Assembly: GCA_007258455.2 (NCBI GenBank)
Contig: VDFB02270651.1
Coordinates: 705,027,360 to 705,091,359, forward strand
DNA length: 64,000 nucleotides
Reading direction: 5' to 3'
From: Sequoia sempervirens
Taxonomy: Eukaryota; Streptophyta; Pinopsida; Cupressales; Cupressaceae
Part shown: one piece after another, positions 1-10,760 of the stretch
Numbering within the stretch: position 1 is the first letter of the stretch
How the letters are laid out: each line of letters begins with the position of its first letter
Translations under genes and position numbers: made by a program
The notes under the pieces: model-generated
Databases searched by the model: none
What the model was told of the DNA's origin: nothing
What the model saw: the letters and a program-made list of their open reading frames with translations, nothing else

Positions 1-336
1 CACTTCGCTACCCAGTGCTCAGTACCCGATATTTAGCTTTACACATGAATTTTCCCTGGACTTCGGTTTTACCAAAATTTCCATCTTATCGAACCTCAAC
101 TATTAGACCAGAGCACTTTTCTCAATGCTTGCATTGCCTTTTCCTTTCTAACATTCCCATTTCCTGGTATCTGGTACCTGAAACACTACATTACAAAGTA
201 TTCTTTTACTAAATATTTCTCTCTGCTCTTCATTTCCAATTATCTCTTTAACTATCCAACATCTTCCATAGGTGTTAGTTTTCACTTGGGTCCCCAAGTC
301 TTATAGTCTTGGGGCATGTTGTGTGACCACACAACA
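1..336. repeat. LTR fragment, copy A (palindromic terminus)
   Basis: This stretch is the right-hand part of a long terminal repeat that runs off the left edge of the window. It aligns along its length with 9,415-9,741, sharing for example the block around the ttgggtccccaag motif at about 290. It ends in a near-perfect palindrome at 317-336, with arms TGTTGTGTG and CACACAACA around AC, and a final CA as expected of an LTR. No primer site or polypurine tract follows at 337, so it is probably a solo or broken LTR. The parent family was not identified and orientation is uncertain. Confidence 0.6.
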
Positions 337-728
337 ACTTGCAACTAATAAAACCAAATTTAAACCAAAACTTGATATTAAATCAACAATTGTAAATTAT
401 AATTTATGCATATTTTAAAACAATAACTCTTTACCTTTACCTAGATTCTGACATAAAAACAATAAAATTCTTCTAGAAACATCTGTGTGTGCTCTGATTA
501 ACTCTAGTTTCTAGAACTCAATGAACTAAATTAGTTCATTGACATTGAACTACATAATATGGTAATCCTCCAAAGCCAACCAAGGATGGAGCCTTACTGC
601 CAGTCAAGCGTCCATAGCCCCAACAAGGTTATCTCCGTAATTCCACCAAACATAGCTCTACTGCCAGCCAGGCATCCATAGCCCCACTAGAGATATTTTG
701 ATAGCCTAAAGAGTTGATTTTTTTTTAG

Positions 729-788
729 CTTTTGATATTTCATTGATAACTCATTTTTCTCTTTTGATATTTCATTGATAGCTCATTT
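729..788. repeat. Tandem duplication, 32-bp period
   Basis: The motif cttttgatatttcattgata followed by a/gctcattt occurs twice, starting at 729 and 761. It is a simple local duplication with no evident function. Confidence 0.7.
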
Positions 789-2244
789 CAACTTTCAAGC
801 AATGAAGCCCGCTATTAGGTTGGGAATTAAAGTGGTAGCGAAGGTTACCTTTTAATTTTCTTTCAATTCAAATCCCTTAATCATTTCAATATTTCCCAAA
901 AAATCATTTAATAATTCTCTGCTGCTGTGTATTTTTGGATAAAATTTACCATTTTTATGCCAAACCCTAGCTAACTACAACTCATTGTATGTTAGAAGAT
1001 ATGCATAAATTAAAATTTAGCAGCAAACAATTTAATCACCAAGTTTAAATCTAAATTTAGAACCATTAGTTACCACCTTTTTCCAATCAAATTCTATGGA
1101 AACTACTAAATACTTGGCTAGCACTTCTGATTTGACAGCACTACACCACATTAATGGATCAAGAATGTGATGATGATAGTTAAGCATGATCACATTATCC
1201 TGCTTAAATTCCCACAACTCAATGTGCACGTAACACTTCTTTCAAATTTCCCAGGTGATGATGTGTACTGCCTTACTGGCTTAATTTTCCCTTTTTCTTC
1301 GCACACATAAGCACCTTTATAATTAATATGGCTTAATAAAACATGTTGAAATGACCACCATTAATTTCAAAATCTTCAATTTGCTTGATTCACAATCTTT
1401 GCATTGGGAAAATTTTGAAGCGAATTATCGCCAACTGTGTAAAATAAAATAAAATTGATTTAACATTCTACTTTGAAAGTTCATAGGGTTGCCACCTTGC
1501 TTACGATTTCCAATACTTCACTCGAGGCAACTATGTACCACAACTTCTTCATGACTTTCTATAAATTTCGTACTTCTTTTCCAAATTCTTCACACTTTTA
1601 CTTAGGTTTCTTGTTATTTTGTATTTCTTTCTCTGCTTGTTCTTGTTTGCTTCTAGGCCATGGATACTCCAATTTTTCTAACCTACTCTCACTGCCATAA
1701 TGTTTTCTTGGGTAGTATCACACCACAAAGGCTTGAATTTTTTTTCTTCATTAGGACTTCTAGTTTCACTATGCCAAACTTATGCTTAGTCTTTGAGAAA
1801 AAGTATATAGAATCTAGTTGCTACTTCTGGTTCTATTCCGACGTGGCTTCTCACTTTGTAGCATCACTCATTGATATTGGACTTTATGTTGAAGACGTTC
1901 GCTCAACTATGAGATAGATAGTATGACCTGAATATTTGGAGAATCTGGATACTATTCTCTTTGTTGCACTCCCAACCATTGGAATCCCTTCCATGGATGA
2001 TATTCCTTGATTCTTGGAACACGGAGAAGTGGTTCCACTCTAGCCTTTCCTCACTGACCTCCATATTAATTACTTTGAAGTTCACCGGGAACTTTCCTAC
2101 ATAGGGTATTTAGCCCTAATGGATGAGGCATCCTACATTGATTGAATGGCTACTCATATTTATAGCTCTACTACTTATGTTTTTTCTATTTTGATCTTTT
2201 TCTCTTTTATAGCAAGAATTTTGATACTTGATGTATATATGTGA

Positions 2245-2274
2245 TACACACACACATATATATATATATATATA
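2245..2274. repeat. (AC)n(AT)n microsatellite
   Basis: A short compound dinucleotide run, acacacacac followed by an AT run, ends at about 2,274. Confidence 0.85.
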
Positions 2275-2863
2275 GCTTTTTCGTACATCTTAAAGCCTGT
2301 GTTTACTGTGCATGGTTTTATCATTTTACATTTCACAGCACAATTCTACAAATGTTTGAATTAACTCTCATGTGTATGATAAGTTAAGTAGAATTTTCCA
2401 ATGCAAAGGGCCAAACAGAAAAACAAACAAAAACAACAAAACAAAACAAACCCGACAAAAATAAAACTAACCCTAACTAACCAAACTTTCTAATCTAACA
2501 AACTACTAACCCCAACAAAAAAAATTATTTTAATTTCTATGACTATTTCCTTTGTTGTTTTGGTATGAATTACAATAGGTTTCTCCTTAAATTAATTCAA
2601 AGAAAGTTCAAGTGTCCCACTGTAACAATGAATTCTTTTAAATTTTTTGCGTTTAGTAAATGTAAATTCAAAGGTGTACTTACCAATGACTTGTCTTATA
2701 TGTATGAAAAAACCTCATTAAAGGTCGATTGCACACAATTCATCTAATGCAACAATACTCTACCTTCTTTCAACCCTGGTTCATGATTTGTTTCTCTACT
2801 CTATTCATTTTCATGAACTCTTGTGTCCATTTTTCAACTTTTGTCTCTTTTGAAAATTTTCAT

Positions 2864-3186
2864 TGTAGAAGTTGAGAAAGCCAACTTCACAAAACTCGAA
2901 GATCACCTATATGCAAATAACCTGTCATAGAAAGGAAAAGATGGAGACAAAACATCAAAGGTGCTTTGCAAGCTTCAAGAGGAATTGCATTAACTGAATG
3001 AAATAATACAAAGAAATCAATCCTTATGAAGGAGATCAAGAAACCCTAAAGAGAAACCTCAAAGGGAACATTTAATAATTAAAATAATTATTAAATGCCT
3101 ACAAAATGAAAACTAAGTTTATCTTAAGTGAAATAATAAAAGGTGACTTAATTAAATAATTAAGTAATAAACTTTTTACTCTAACA
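2864..3186 (-). repeat. E1 3' LTR (full length)
   Basis: The 323-bp LTR reads TGTTAGAGTAAAAAG at its start on the minus strand (3,186 leftward) and ends TTCTACA at 2,864. The left flank TTCAT (2,859-2,863) is duplicated beyond the other LTR, which fixes this end. The minus-strand tract AAGGGGGGG lies directly upstream. Confidence 0.9.
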
Positions 3187-3196
3187 CCCCCCCTTA
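3187..3196 (-). promoter_or_regulatory. E1 polypurine tract
   Basis: The minus strand reads TTAAGGGGGGG immediately before the LTR start TGTTAG. This is the usual place and composition of the RNase H-resistant primer for plus-strand DNA synthesis. Confidence 0.85.
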
Positions 3197-3688
3197 AGAT
3201 GGACTTAGGGAGCAATTGCAAACTAAATGCATGAAAGCAATGAAACTACAAGCTAGAAAGAAAACTTGGGTCCCGACAACTAGGCCTGATGAGGTACCCA
3301 ATCACAACAAAATCTCTATAAAGTGGAGTAAAGGAGAAAACCCAGTGGAAAAAACTCCTCTCCAAAAAGAGATGAAAAAACATGTTGGAAAAAACATGAA
3401 GGAAGGCCTCATAGAGACCCCCCAAGGAAAACTTCCTTCACCCCAAGTGTGGAGTGCAACTAAAGATAGTGTGGCGATGCCAAAGGTTTAGTGAAGATGT
3501 CTGCAACCTGTTCCTCTATAGGAATGTACTCCAAGATGAGAGAACCATCCTGAATCAACTACCTAATGAATTGCATGTGGATCTCAATGTGCTTAGTCCG
3601 TTGATGCTCCACTAGGGTTGCAGGAAATGTGAATGTCACTCTGATTGTAACACCAAAGAATAGTGGGACTATTAGGAGGAAACCCAAA

Positions 3689-4174
3689 CTATTTCATCAA
3701 CTGCTGAAGCCATAGAATCTCCTGACTAGCTAACACTGTTGCTCGGTACTCAGCCTCTATAGATGATAATGCAATAGCAGACTGCTTCTTGCAAGACCAT
3801 GTGATAGGACTAGAACCAAGGAAAAAAACAAAGCCAGAAGTAGACTTCTGATCATTGACATCACCAACCCAATCTGAGTCAGTGAAGCCAACAATGTGAG
3901 GGGATCCTGAAGTGTAGTGAATGCCATAATGAGTGGTGCCCCAAATGTACCTCAAGATATGTTTGGTTGCTTTCCAATGGCTCTCATGAGGATCATGGGA
4001 GAACTGAGAATCAAGGTCAACTGCAAAGGAAAGATCAAAATGAGAATTTTTTAGGTACAACAAATTTCCAACCAACTGCATGTATAAAGTGGAATCCACT
4101 GAATGAGTAGTACAAGTGGAAGACAAAACAACACCTGACTGAAATGGTGTGGGGGCAGGCTTGCAATCAAGCAT
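3689..4174 (-). pseudogene. E1 RNase H domain remnant
   Basis: The longest unbroken part of E1 pol. The minus-strand translation contains the copia RNase H signatures FTDSDWVGD, then KSTSGFVFFLG, then LSSIEAEYRA, and ends at WLQQLMK before a stop. The first acidic residues and the Glu of the active site are present. In an intact element it would degrade the RNA template in the virus-like particle. Sequence to the left of 3,689 degenerates into stops before the polypurine tract, so the last RNase H segment is not readable. A plus-strand frame over 3,216-3,491 is antisense to this 3' region and is not a gene. Confidence 0.85.
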
Positions 4175-4189
4175 GCCAAATCACTGAAT

Positions 4190-5050
4190 CATATCAAGGG
4201 CATACTTCTGCTAAAATATGGAAATACCATCTAAAGACTAAATAACCTGTAGACCTAGAAAGAAGTGTAGAAGACTGAGATTTGTCATCTCAAATTGCTC
4301 CATCAAAGCTCTCTAAACACTCTGAATCATGGAGGATGAGCTACCTATAAGAATGTGACCATCAACATATAGCACAAGAATCAAAATATCACCCTCCTAA
4401 CATTGAATGTACACTATGTGATCGGAATGACAGTGTGTGAAGTGAGAGGAAAGCAAGAAAGAGTCCATCTTCTCATACCAAGCCTAAGGGGCTTGTTTGA
4501 GACCATATAATGAACATCGAAGTCTACAAACCAAGGAAGAGTCTTGCACAAAACCCTGAGGCTGGTCCATATAGATCTCCTCATGTAGGTCTCCATGCAA
4601 GAAAGCACTCTTCATATCCATCCCTGTGAAGCTACAAGGGAAAGTACAAAGAGAATAAAGTTCATCTTGGTGAAAGGAGCAAAGGTCTCAAAGTAGTCAA
4701 TACCCTCTACCTGAGAAAACCCCTTCGCAACAAGACGTTCCTTATACTTATCAATCAAACCATCTACAACATACTTGGTACGGTACACCTACTTGCACCA
4801 AACCAACTTTCTTCCCTTAGGAAGAGGACAAAGATCCCAAGTATGATTCTTCATAAAAGGAGAATACTCCTCGTTCATGGCCCTATCCCACTCAAGGTGA
4901 CCTGTCGCCTCTGAATTTTTTTGAGGATCATCTAAAATGGCATGACTCAAAAGACTAGAACCGGATGTCTAAGAACGAGTATGGTGAGTATTTGAAGGAT
5001 CACCTGCCAAAGAACCAGCTGCCTCAATAGTAACACAGGCTCACCTAGGA
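4190..5050 (-). pseudogene. E1 reverse transcriptase remnant
   Basis: Translated on the minus strand this region shows [66 protein letters not shown] and LYVDGHILIG, the ordered landmarks of copia reverse transcriptase. Stops and frame changes break it repeatedly. The catalytic YVDD motif at 4,358-4,369 reads YVDG, so one metal-binding Asp is lost (GAT to GGT). The enzyme could not work even without the stops. Confidence 0.88.
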
Positions 5051-5399
5051 AAATTTTGAGTGGTTGGTGGTGGTGGAGATGGTGGATCATCATCTGCATC
5101 ATCCTCAAGAGTTAAGTAATCCTCAAGAGATGAAGAGGGAGTAGGCAGTGAGGGAGAAGCTGGTGATGGAGAATCCATCAGAGGAAAGCGCTCATCAAAC
5201 TGGACATCTCACAGAAAAAATACCTCTCTGGAATCAGGATCAAATAACTTGTATGACTTAACATCCTCACAATAGCCAACAAATATGAGTGGTCGGCTCT
5301 TCCTCTCCATGGCTTTCCACTGAGCATCGGGAATAAATGTCCAGGCCTCACTACCAAAAATTTAGAATGTAGAAACATCAGGCTTGACATGAGTCCAAG

Positions 5400-6110
5400 C
5401 CTCCTCAAGAGTCATATGTGGCAATTCCTTATGAGGCATCTAATTCTAAATATAATTGGCACAATTGACTACCTCAACACAAAATGAAGAACTCATAGCT
5501 CGAGATTGTATCATACAATTGGCCATCTCCCATAAGGTTTTGTTCTTTCTCTCAGAAACACCATTCTACTGAGGGGTGTAAGGTATTGTAAACTGATGTT
5601 GCAAACAATGCTCAATGCAAAAATCCCTAAAAGCTTGATTAACATACTCCCCCCCATTATCTATGTGTATCCTTCTAATAGAAAGTCTATATTGCTTCTC
5701 CAAAAATGTCTTAAAGATCTTGAATGAATCAAAGACATCATATTTGTACTTAAGAAAGTGCACCCATGTACATCTAGAGAAGTCATCAATAAAATTGAGC
5801 ACATATTGGGCACCTGAAAAAGGATTTAGAAAGGGCATGAGATCGCTATGTACCAACTCCAAGGGTGCCTTAGCACGTATGGATCTACTCATAGGAAAAG
5901 AATCTTGGTGATGTTTTTCAAGGACACAACCTCGACATACACCATCAGTACAGGAAATCTAAGGGAGCCCAATCACAAGTGCCTGAGTACTCATATGTTG
6001 TAGATATATGTAATTGACATGGCCAAAAAGCTCATGCCAAAGCCTTCTCACTGAGTTTGCATGTGCTATAAGAGATGAACTTGAACTATCTGAATTCTCA
6101 AAGCCATCAA
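5400..6110 (-). pseudogene. E1 integrase remnant
   Basis: The minus strand encodes the HHCC zinc-binding part (LWHELFGHVNYIYLQ, then CRGCVLEKHH across a stop), then the catalytic core. LVHSDLMPF holds the first Asp, RIHIDNGGEYVN the second, and NGVSERKNKT, read after an in-frame stop near 5,566, the Glu. All three catalytic residues can still be seen. The core open stretch is 5,566-5,892. The normal role is insertion of the cDNA into chromosomes. Downstream (5,040-5,400) is the acidic/proline linker (DDADDDPPSPPPP) towards reverse transcriptase. Confidence 0.88.
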
Positions 6111-6299
6111 ATCTGTATAAGTGAGATGTAGAATCAACACTCCTAGTAGCCACAACCAAATCAGGATAATGAAAGTCTCGAATAACCACATCATGTGGTG
6201 AGAACTCAACTGTCTTACTAGAGCCAGAATGGAAAATATGATAAATGGAAAGAAGGTTTGTCAAAATGTCAGGAACTAGAAGCACATCCTGAAGACAAC

Positions 6300-6520
6300 C
6301 ATCATCCAATGAAATAGTACCTGAACCCTAAACTGAAAGTTGTGCTGAGTCACCAACTATAATATGTGTAGTGCCACTAGGGGCAAGTGAGGTGACAAAC
6401 TTTTGTGTGTGTATCATATGGTGAGAAGCACTAGAATCTAGAATCCAAGTGGATCCTAAAGACAAGGCTCATGCAGAAAGAGCATGACCTTTCCCTATGG
6501 GTTGGGAAGGAGACTAAGCT
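6300..6520 (-). pseudogene. E1 aspartic protease remnant
   Basis: At 6,415-6,447 the minus strand reads WILDSSASHHM, the copia protease active-site block that normally reads WILDSGASxHM. The Gly after Asp-Ser is replaced by Ser. The frame continues as HTQKFVTSLAPSGTTHIIVGD and then DDGCLQDVLLVPDILTNLLS at 5,959-6,309, the conserved protease-to-integrase stretch. Confidence 0.82.
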
Positions 6521-6523
6521 AAG

Positions 6524-7416
6524 GTGATATTATGTTGTTGCATGGCTTCCTCTAAAGCCTCTAATCATTTCCAACACTTGGAAACTGGATGTCCTTCCTT
6601 TCCACAGAAACTACAAGGATCACCTAATTTCTTCTTAGTCTTGGACGAAGACTCACCAGACTTTGAAGATTTTCCCTGTTTAGGATTGGACTATGGTTTT
6701 GAATCAGTCTTAGGAGGTGGCTTGGAGGAGCTCTCACTACCTGCTGAATATGTCTTAGGCTTCAGTTTCTGCTTCTTTTTCCCTTTAGATGACTGAGCTA
6801 CTAGTGCTTGGTTCTTAGATCCTGTGAGAGAATCTAGTTGTGATATCTTGGCCTGCTTTCATGTCAACTAATCACATAACACCTCAAAAGTAGGCATTAT
6901 AAAGCGTGCACCCAATGCATCCATGGTGGAATAAAATGTCGAAGAGAATATCTAAAAAGGACCTCGAAGCTTAGAAAGAATCAGGTAAATGCACTCATCT
7001 ATTTTGTTCTTACCACAACCCTGTAACAATGACCTCAGTGATTTTAACTTCATAAAAAAATCCTCAATGGCAGGATATGAATCAGGTAGTAAGGAAGTCA
7101 ATTCGACCTCAATCTGAAGTGCTTGAAACTGATTAATGGTGCCAAATAGAGTTTCAAACTTCAACCACATAGCCTGAGGAGTTGTACAACCCTCTAGATG
7201 GAATAAAAGACTATATGAAACATGTAAGGATAGCAAACACATGGCCTCATCCATTTTTTTCATGTGCTAAAAGATCTCAAATTGACATGTCAACTAAGGT
7301 TGAACATCATCCAAACATGACCATAACCCTTTTGACATGAGAAGTCTGGTCATTTGTGCCTTCCACGTGTGATAATTGTGTGGGGTAAGGTGCTCAATAG
7401 AAGAAGATTCTTCCAT
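6524..7416 (-). pseudogene. E1 gag remnant with CCHC knuckle
   Basis: Gag begins at an ATG on the minus strand at 7,416 with MEESSSIEHLTPHNYHTWK, typical of copia gag, and keeps an open run at 6,952-7,263 (MKKMDEAMCLLSLHVS onward). Near the end, 6,574-6,615 encodes CSFCGKEGHPVSKC, a complete CX2CX4HX4C zinc knuckle for RNA packaging. The region between is Lys/Ser rich. Several stops interrupt it. The plus-strand open frame over 6,524-6,796 is its antisense shadow. Confidence 0.85.
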
Positions 7417-7734
7417 AATGAATGAGTTTTGAAATGTGTTTTATGAAAGAGGTTTCTAGTTTTCTAATGTAAATTATAGAAAGAAAGAAAAAATCATCCC
7501 CCACAACGCAAAAACCCAAACTCCAGTACAATTTTTAAAGCTAAAAAGCTAGAAAAAGAAAAATATACTTCAGACAATGTTTTGTGTAATTGATATATTT
7601 TCTGATGAAATAAATTATAGATCTGGATAGAGCGCAGAACCACCTTTCCAATGCCTATTCATTTTTGCAAAACGAAGTCTGAACGCAAAAGTTACGCCCC
7701 TAGGAGTGAAAAAAACAAGTTTTGACTTTGACTG
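7417..7734 (-). other. E1 leader with deleted U5/primer-binding site
   Basis: This stretch lies between the shortened 5' LTR and gag. The expected tRNA-Met primer site (TGGTATCAGAGC on the minus strand) is absent, as is the 3' part of the LTR. The breakpoint is at about 7,734/7,735, where similarity to the 3' LTR (at 3,040) stops abruptly after the shared GGGTTTC. Confidence 0.7.
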
Positions 7735-7880
7735 GAAACCCTAAAGAGAAACCCAAAAGGGAGCTTTTAATAATTAGAATAATATTAAATGCCTACAAAA
7801 TGCAAACTAAGTTTATCTTAAGTGAAATAATAAAAGGTGACTTAATTAAATAATTAAGTAATAAACCTTTTACTCTAACA
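7735..7880 (-). repeat. E1 5' LTR, truncated
   Basis: These 146 bp match 3,040-3,186 of the other LTR, including the run aattaaataattaagtaata, but the remaining 176 bp or so found at 2,864-3,039 are missing. It ends with CA and the target duplication TTCAT at 7,881-7,885. Confidence 0.9.
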
Positions 7881-7885
7881 TTCAT

Positions 7886-9414
7886 GTCCTTGGTCCTGTC
7901 TTCACTTTGCACTTTGTTTGACCAAACAATATCACAATTTATATTATTATCAAAGAGAAAAAAAAAACTTGATACTCTATATCTTGCATAAAATTAGAAA
8001 AATTTCCTCTTTTAGCATACGAATTTTCAACTTGGAGCAAAATACACGGGTCTCCTACTCAATTTTCTCGCTCCTTCTCTTCATTTTCTTTTTCCACGTA
8101 TAAAGAGAATGATAACTCATCAATCTGTTTCCTCATTTTTTATGTGATGTCTTTGAATCTCGACATTCGCACTTATTTTCTTGCAAACGTTAGGATTTTC
8201 TTTATAAAAATTGCAGTTATCAAACCGTTTTGATGTATTAACTAATTTTTTAGTATTTTCAATTACACTAGGGTTATACTCACCTTACACATAGCCAAAC
8301 TTCTTCAATTAATGGAATCACCTTACACATAGCCAAAATCACCCTAGTTAAAAAAAAATCACAATGAAGTTCACCATGATCAGTTGTATCATGAATTCTA
8401 CACTCAATGACTCTATCAAAGTTGAATAAACTCAGAGGATGTAATCTTTGGTTAAAATTTTTCTAAAGTTTCTCAACTTCCATGTTGAAGAACTAGCTTG
8501 CACGAGACTTTCACCTTACAAGCTACTTTTAAAACCTGGGAATAGCACAAATTTTGTATTTTCCCTCCTTCTAGCGCCAATTCCTATTGATGATGATGTC
8601 ACTCGCAACAGCAATGCAGATAAATTCCTCATGGGAAAACCACGAAGAGCCTATCCTTCTTGAAAGATCTCAAATAGAGGCAACCCAAGGATGTTTTTTT
8701 AATAGGAAAAGGTTGACTCAATTCAATCCCAATTCTCCGATAGTCTGGTCTTGACCATACTAGGTTCACTTTAGGGTATGATGTAATGACTAGTAAGAGA
8801 ATTGCAACTGAAGTCAATGAAGGTCAACCTCAATCTGCATGTTGAATCACTTTGGGTTTTTCATCTTCTTATATTTTCAACAAGAAAATATCTAAAATCA
8901 AGATAGTGTGTAGGCACTTTCCCATATATTCAGAATGATTACTTTATCACCCTATTCCTACACTTTGTTCTGATTCAAGATTTCTACTCTTGGGAATGGG
9001 ATTCCCCGAAGGTTGGTATTTTTCTCCACTGCATGTGTAATACCAAGGTCTCCAGCATTCCAATGGACTCAAAGCCCTCTACATTATAGCATCCCAAAGT
9101 ATGCAACCCGATCTAGATAAAATTATATCCGTGATTCAAATTTTCTTGATTGTACATACTCGAACTTTGCATCACAATTTTCATCTCTTGCAATCAAAAA
9201 TTCCACTCATTAAATCCCTTTTATAAAAAAATTAAAACAAAATCTCATGTAAATAAAACCATCATTAATTTGATTATCTTTTAAATTTCCCATAAATAAC
9301 ATGATTTTCAGCATATCACAAATCCTTGCTTAGTTATCTTTTATATACCGGGTTACCAGACTATCGGACTCATTAGATAACTTTAAGATTTTAAAACTTC
9401 ATTTCACATCACTA
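7886..9414. other. Unassigned AT-rich sequence
   Basis: No element or gene was recognised. A plus-strand frame at 8,448-8,663 has no recognisable motifs. The right part (about 8,850-9,414) may belong to the LTR that ends at 9,741, because copy A begins inside the alignment and the true LTR start cannot be seen. Confidence 0.4.
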
Positions 9415-9741
9415 CCTGGTACCTAGTACTCAGTATTCAACTTTACCCATGAATTTTCCCTAAACTTCAGTTTTACCGAAATTTCCATCTTACTAGACCT
9501 CGGCTATTAGACCACAACACTTTGCTCAATGCTTGCATTAACTTTTTCCTTTCTAACATTCCCAGTTCCTGGTATCTGGTACCCAAAACACTACATTACG
9601 AACTATTATTTTACTAAATATTTCTCTTTTGTCTTCATTTTTTATGATCTCTTCAACTAGCCAACATTTTCCATAGGTATTAGTTTTCACTTGGGTCCCC
9701 AAGTATTATAGTCTTGGGGTGTGTTGTGTGACCACACAACA
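9415..9741. repeat. LTR copy B (palindromic terminus)
   Basis: It matches 1-336 and ends in the same palindrome at 9,722-9,741 (TGTTGTGTG, AC, CACACAACA). Its right end abuts an integrase reading frame in mid-domain at 9,748, so this LTR probably inserted into, or recombined with, a chromovirus. The left boundary is not determined. Confidence 0.6.
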
Positions 9742-9747
9742 ATCATG

Positions 9748-10760
9748 ACTTCATATTTGTGGTGGTGGATAGATTCTCGAAGATGGTACACTTCATTATG
9801 TATCATAAGACCTGTGATGTTCTTCAAGTTACATAATTATTATTCAAGGAGGTGGTAAGACTACATGGTCTACCCAAGAGCTTAGTTTTAGACTGAGATA
9901 CCAAGTTTGTTGGGTATTTCTAGAGAACATTATGGAAGAATTTAAAAGCTGACTTGAAGTTTAGCTCAACACATCATCAGCAGACAAATGGACAAATAGA
10001 GGTAGTGAATAGGAGTTTGGGTAACTTGCTGAGATTCTTAGTAGGAGACAAACCCAAGGGATGGGATTTGATTTTACCCTAGGAAATATTTTCTTAAAGA
10101 AATTATGTTAATAGGAGCACTGGTAGATCACCATGCCAAATTGTGTACGAGAGTAGTTCGAGAACTGCTACTAAATTGAGGAAGATGGATAAGGAAGGAA
10201 AACATAGTGTTGAAGCTGAGGATTTTGCTAAACATATAAAGAATGTGTATGAAGAAGTTAAGGAGCATATTAATACGATGAATACATAGTACAAGGAAAA
10301 GTTAGATTAGAAAATAAGGCATAAGGATTTTTTTGTTGGGGATGAAGTCATGGTTCATTTGTGGAAGGAAAGGTTCCCAGTTGGTACATACAATAAGTTG
10401 AAGATGAATAATTTTGGATTGTGTAATATTTTGAAGAAACATGATTTAGGGAACACGTACGAGGTTTATTTCCTAAGTGGGATTCATCTCTCACCTATAT
10501 TTAACATTTCAGATCTGACAGAGTATCATGAAGGAGATAAGGAGCACAAGTTGGTAGAGGCACAGTGGAGTGTTCCAGTAACGACAATAGAAAAAGAAGA
10601 AATTGAAGAGATATTGGACAGTTGTGTGGGGAGAAGCACCAGGAATAGGTCGTACAATGAATACCTGATGAAGTGTAAGGGAAGGCTAGTTGAAGATTCA
10701 ACTTGGTTTTCTGAGTTAGAGGTTAGCCATCTTGGTTTTCCTCTAGCTCTTCAGAAGTGA
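9748..10760 (+). pseudogene. Chromovirus (Ty3/gypsy) integrase and chromodomain fragment
   Basis: The plus strand encodes the end of a gypsy polyprotein. Integrase core landmarks are FVVVDRFSKMVHF (first Asp), KSLVLD then a stop then DTKFVGYF (second Asp) and THHQQTNGQIEVVNRSLG (Glu). The open frame 10,350-10,760 carries the C-terminal region (KERFPVGTYNKLKM, GIHLSPIFNISDL) and from about 10,588 a chromodomain-like tail, EEILDSCV then RSYNEYLMKCKG then VEDSTWF. A chromodomain after integrase defines chromoviruses, where it guides insertion to marked chromatin. Gag, protease, reverse transcriptase and the start of integrase are missing. At least four stops lie before 10,350. Confidence 0.88.

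Larger units (their letters stand above)
337..2858. other. Unassigned AT-rich sequence
   Basis: No gene or recognised element was found here. Visible structure is limited to a degenerate direct repeat (ctactgccag...tccatagcccca at about 595 and 659), a short tandem duplication at 729-788 and an AC/AT microsatellite near 2,245. Short open frames, such as a minus-strand one at 1,032-1,229 and overlapping plus-strand ones at 1,473-1,917, match no family I know and look like chance. Confidence 0.5.
2864..7880 (-). mobile_element. Ty1/copia LTR retrotransposon E1, complete but inactive
   Basis: A complete insertion is bounded by a perfect 5-bp target duplication TTCAT at 2,859-2,863 and 7,881-7,885. 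On the minus strand the order is 5' LTR, gag, protease, integrase, reverse transcriptase, RNase H, polypurine tract, 3' LTR. Integrase before reverse transcriptase defines the copia order. The coding region carries many stops and frameshifts. The 5' LTR keeps only 146 bp of the 323 bp present in the 3' LTR, and no primer-binding site is visible next to it. By eye the shared LTR parts differ at about 8 of 146 positions. Confidence 0.93.

Noticed and set aside
1032..1229. Minus-strand 65-residue frame
   Set aside because: It reads like protein in places but matches nothing I can name and has no neighbouring coding sequence.
3041..3060. Telomere-like aaaccctaaa words near 3,041 and 7,736
   Set aside because: Each is a single copy and part of the E1 LTR, not a telomeric array.
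3216..3491. Plus-strand 91-residue Lys-rich open frame
   Set aside because: It lies antisense to the 3' end of E1, next to its polypurine tract, and has no family signature.
6524..6796. Plus-strand 90-residue open frame
   Set aside because: It is the complement of the E1 gag zinc-knuckle and Lys/Ser-rich region, which is the real coding relic.
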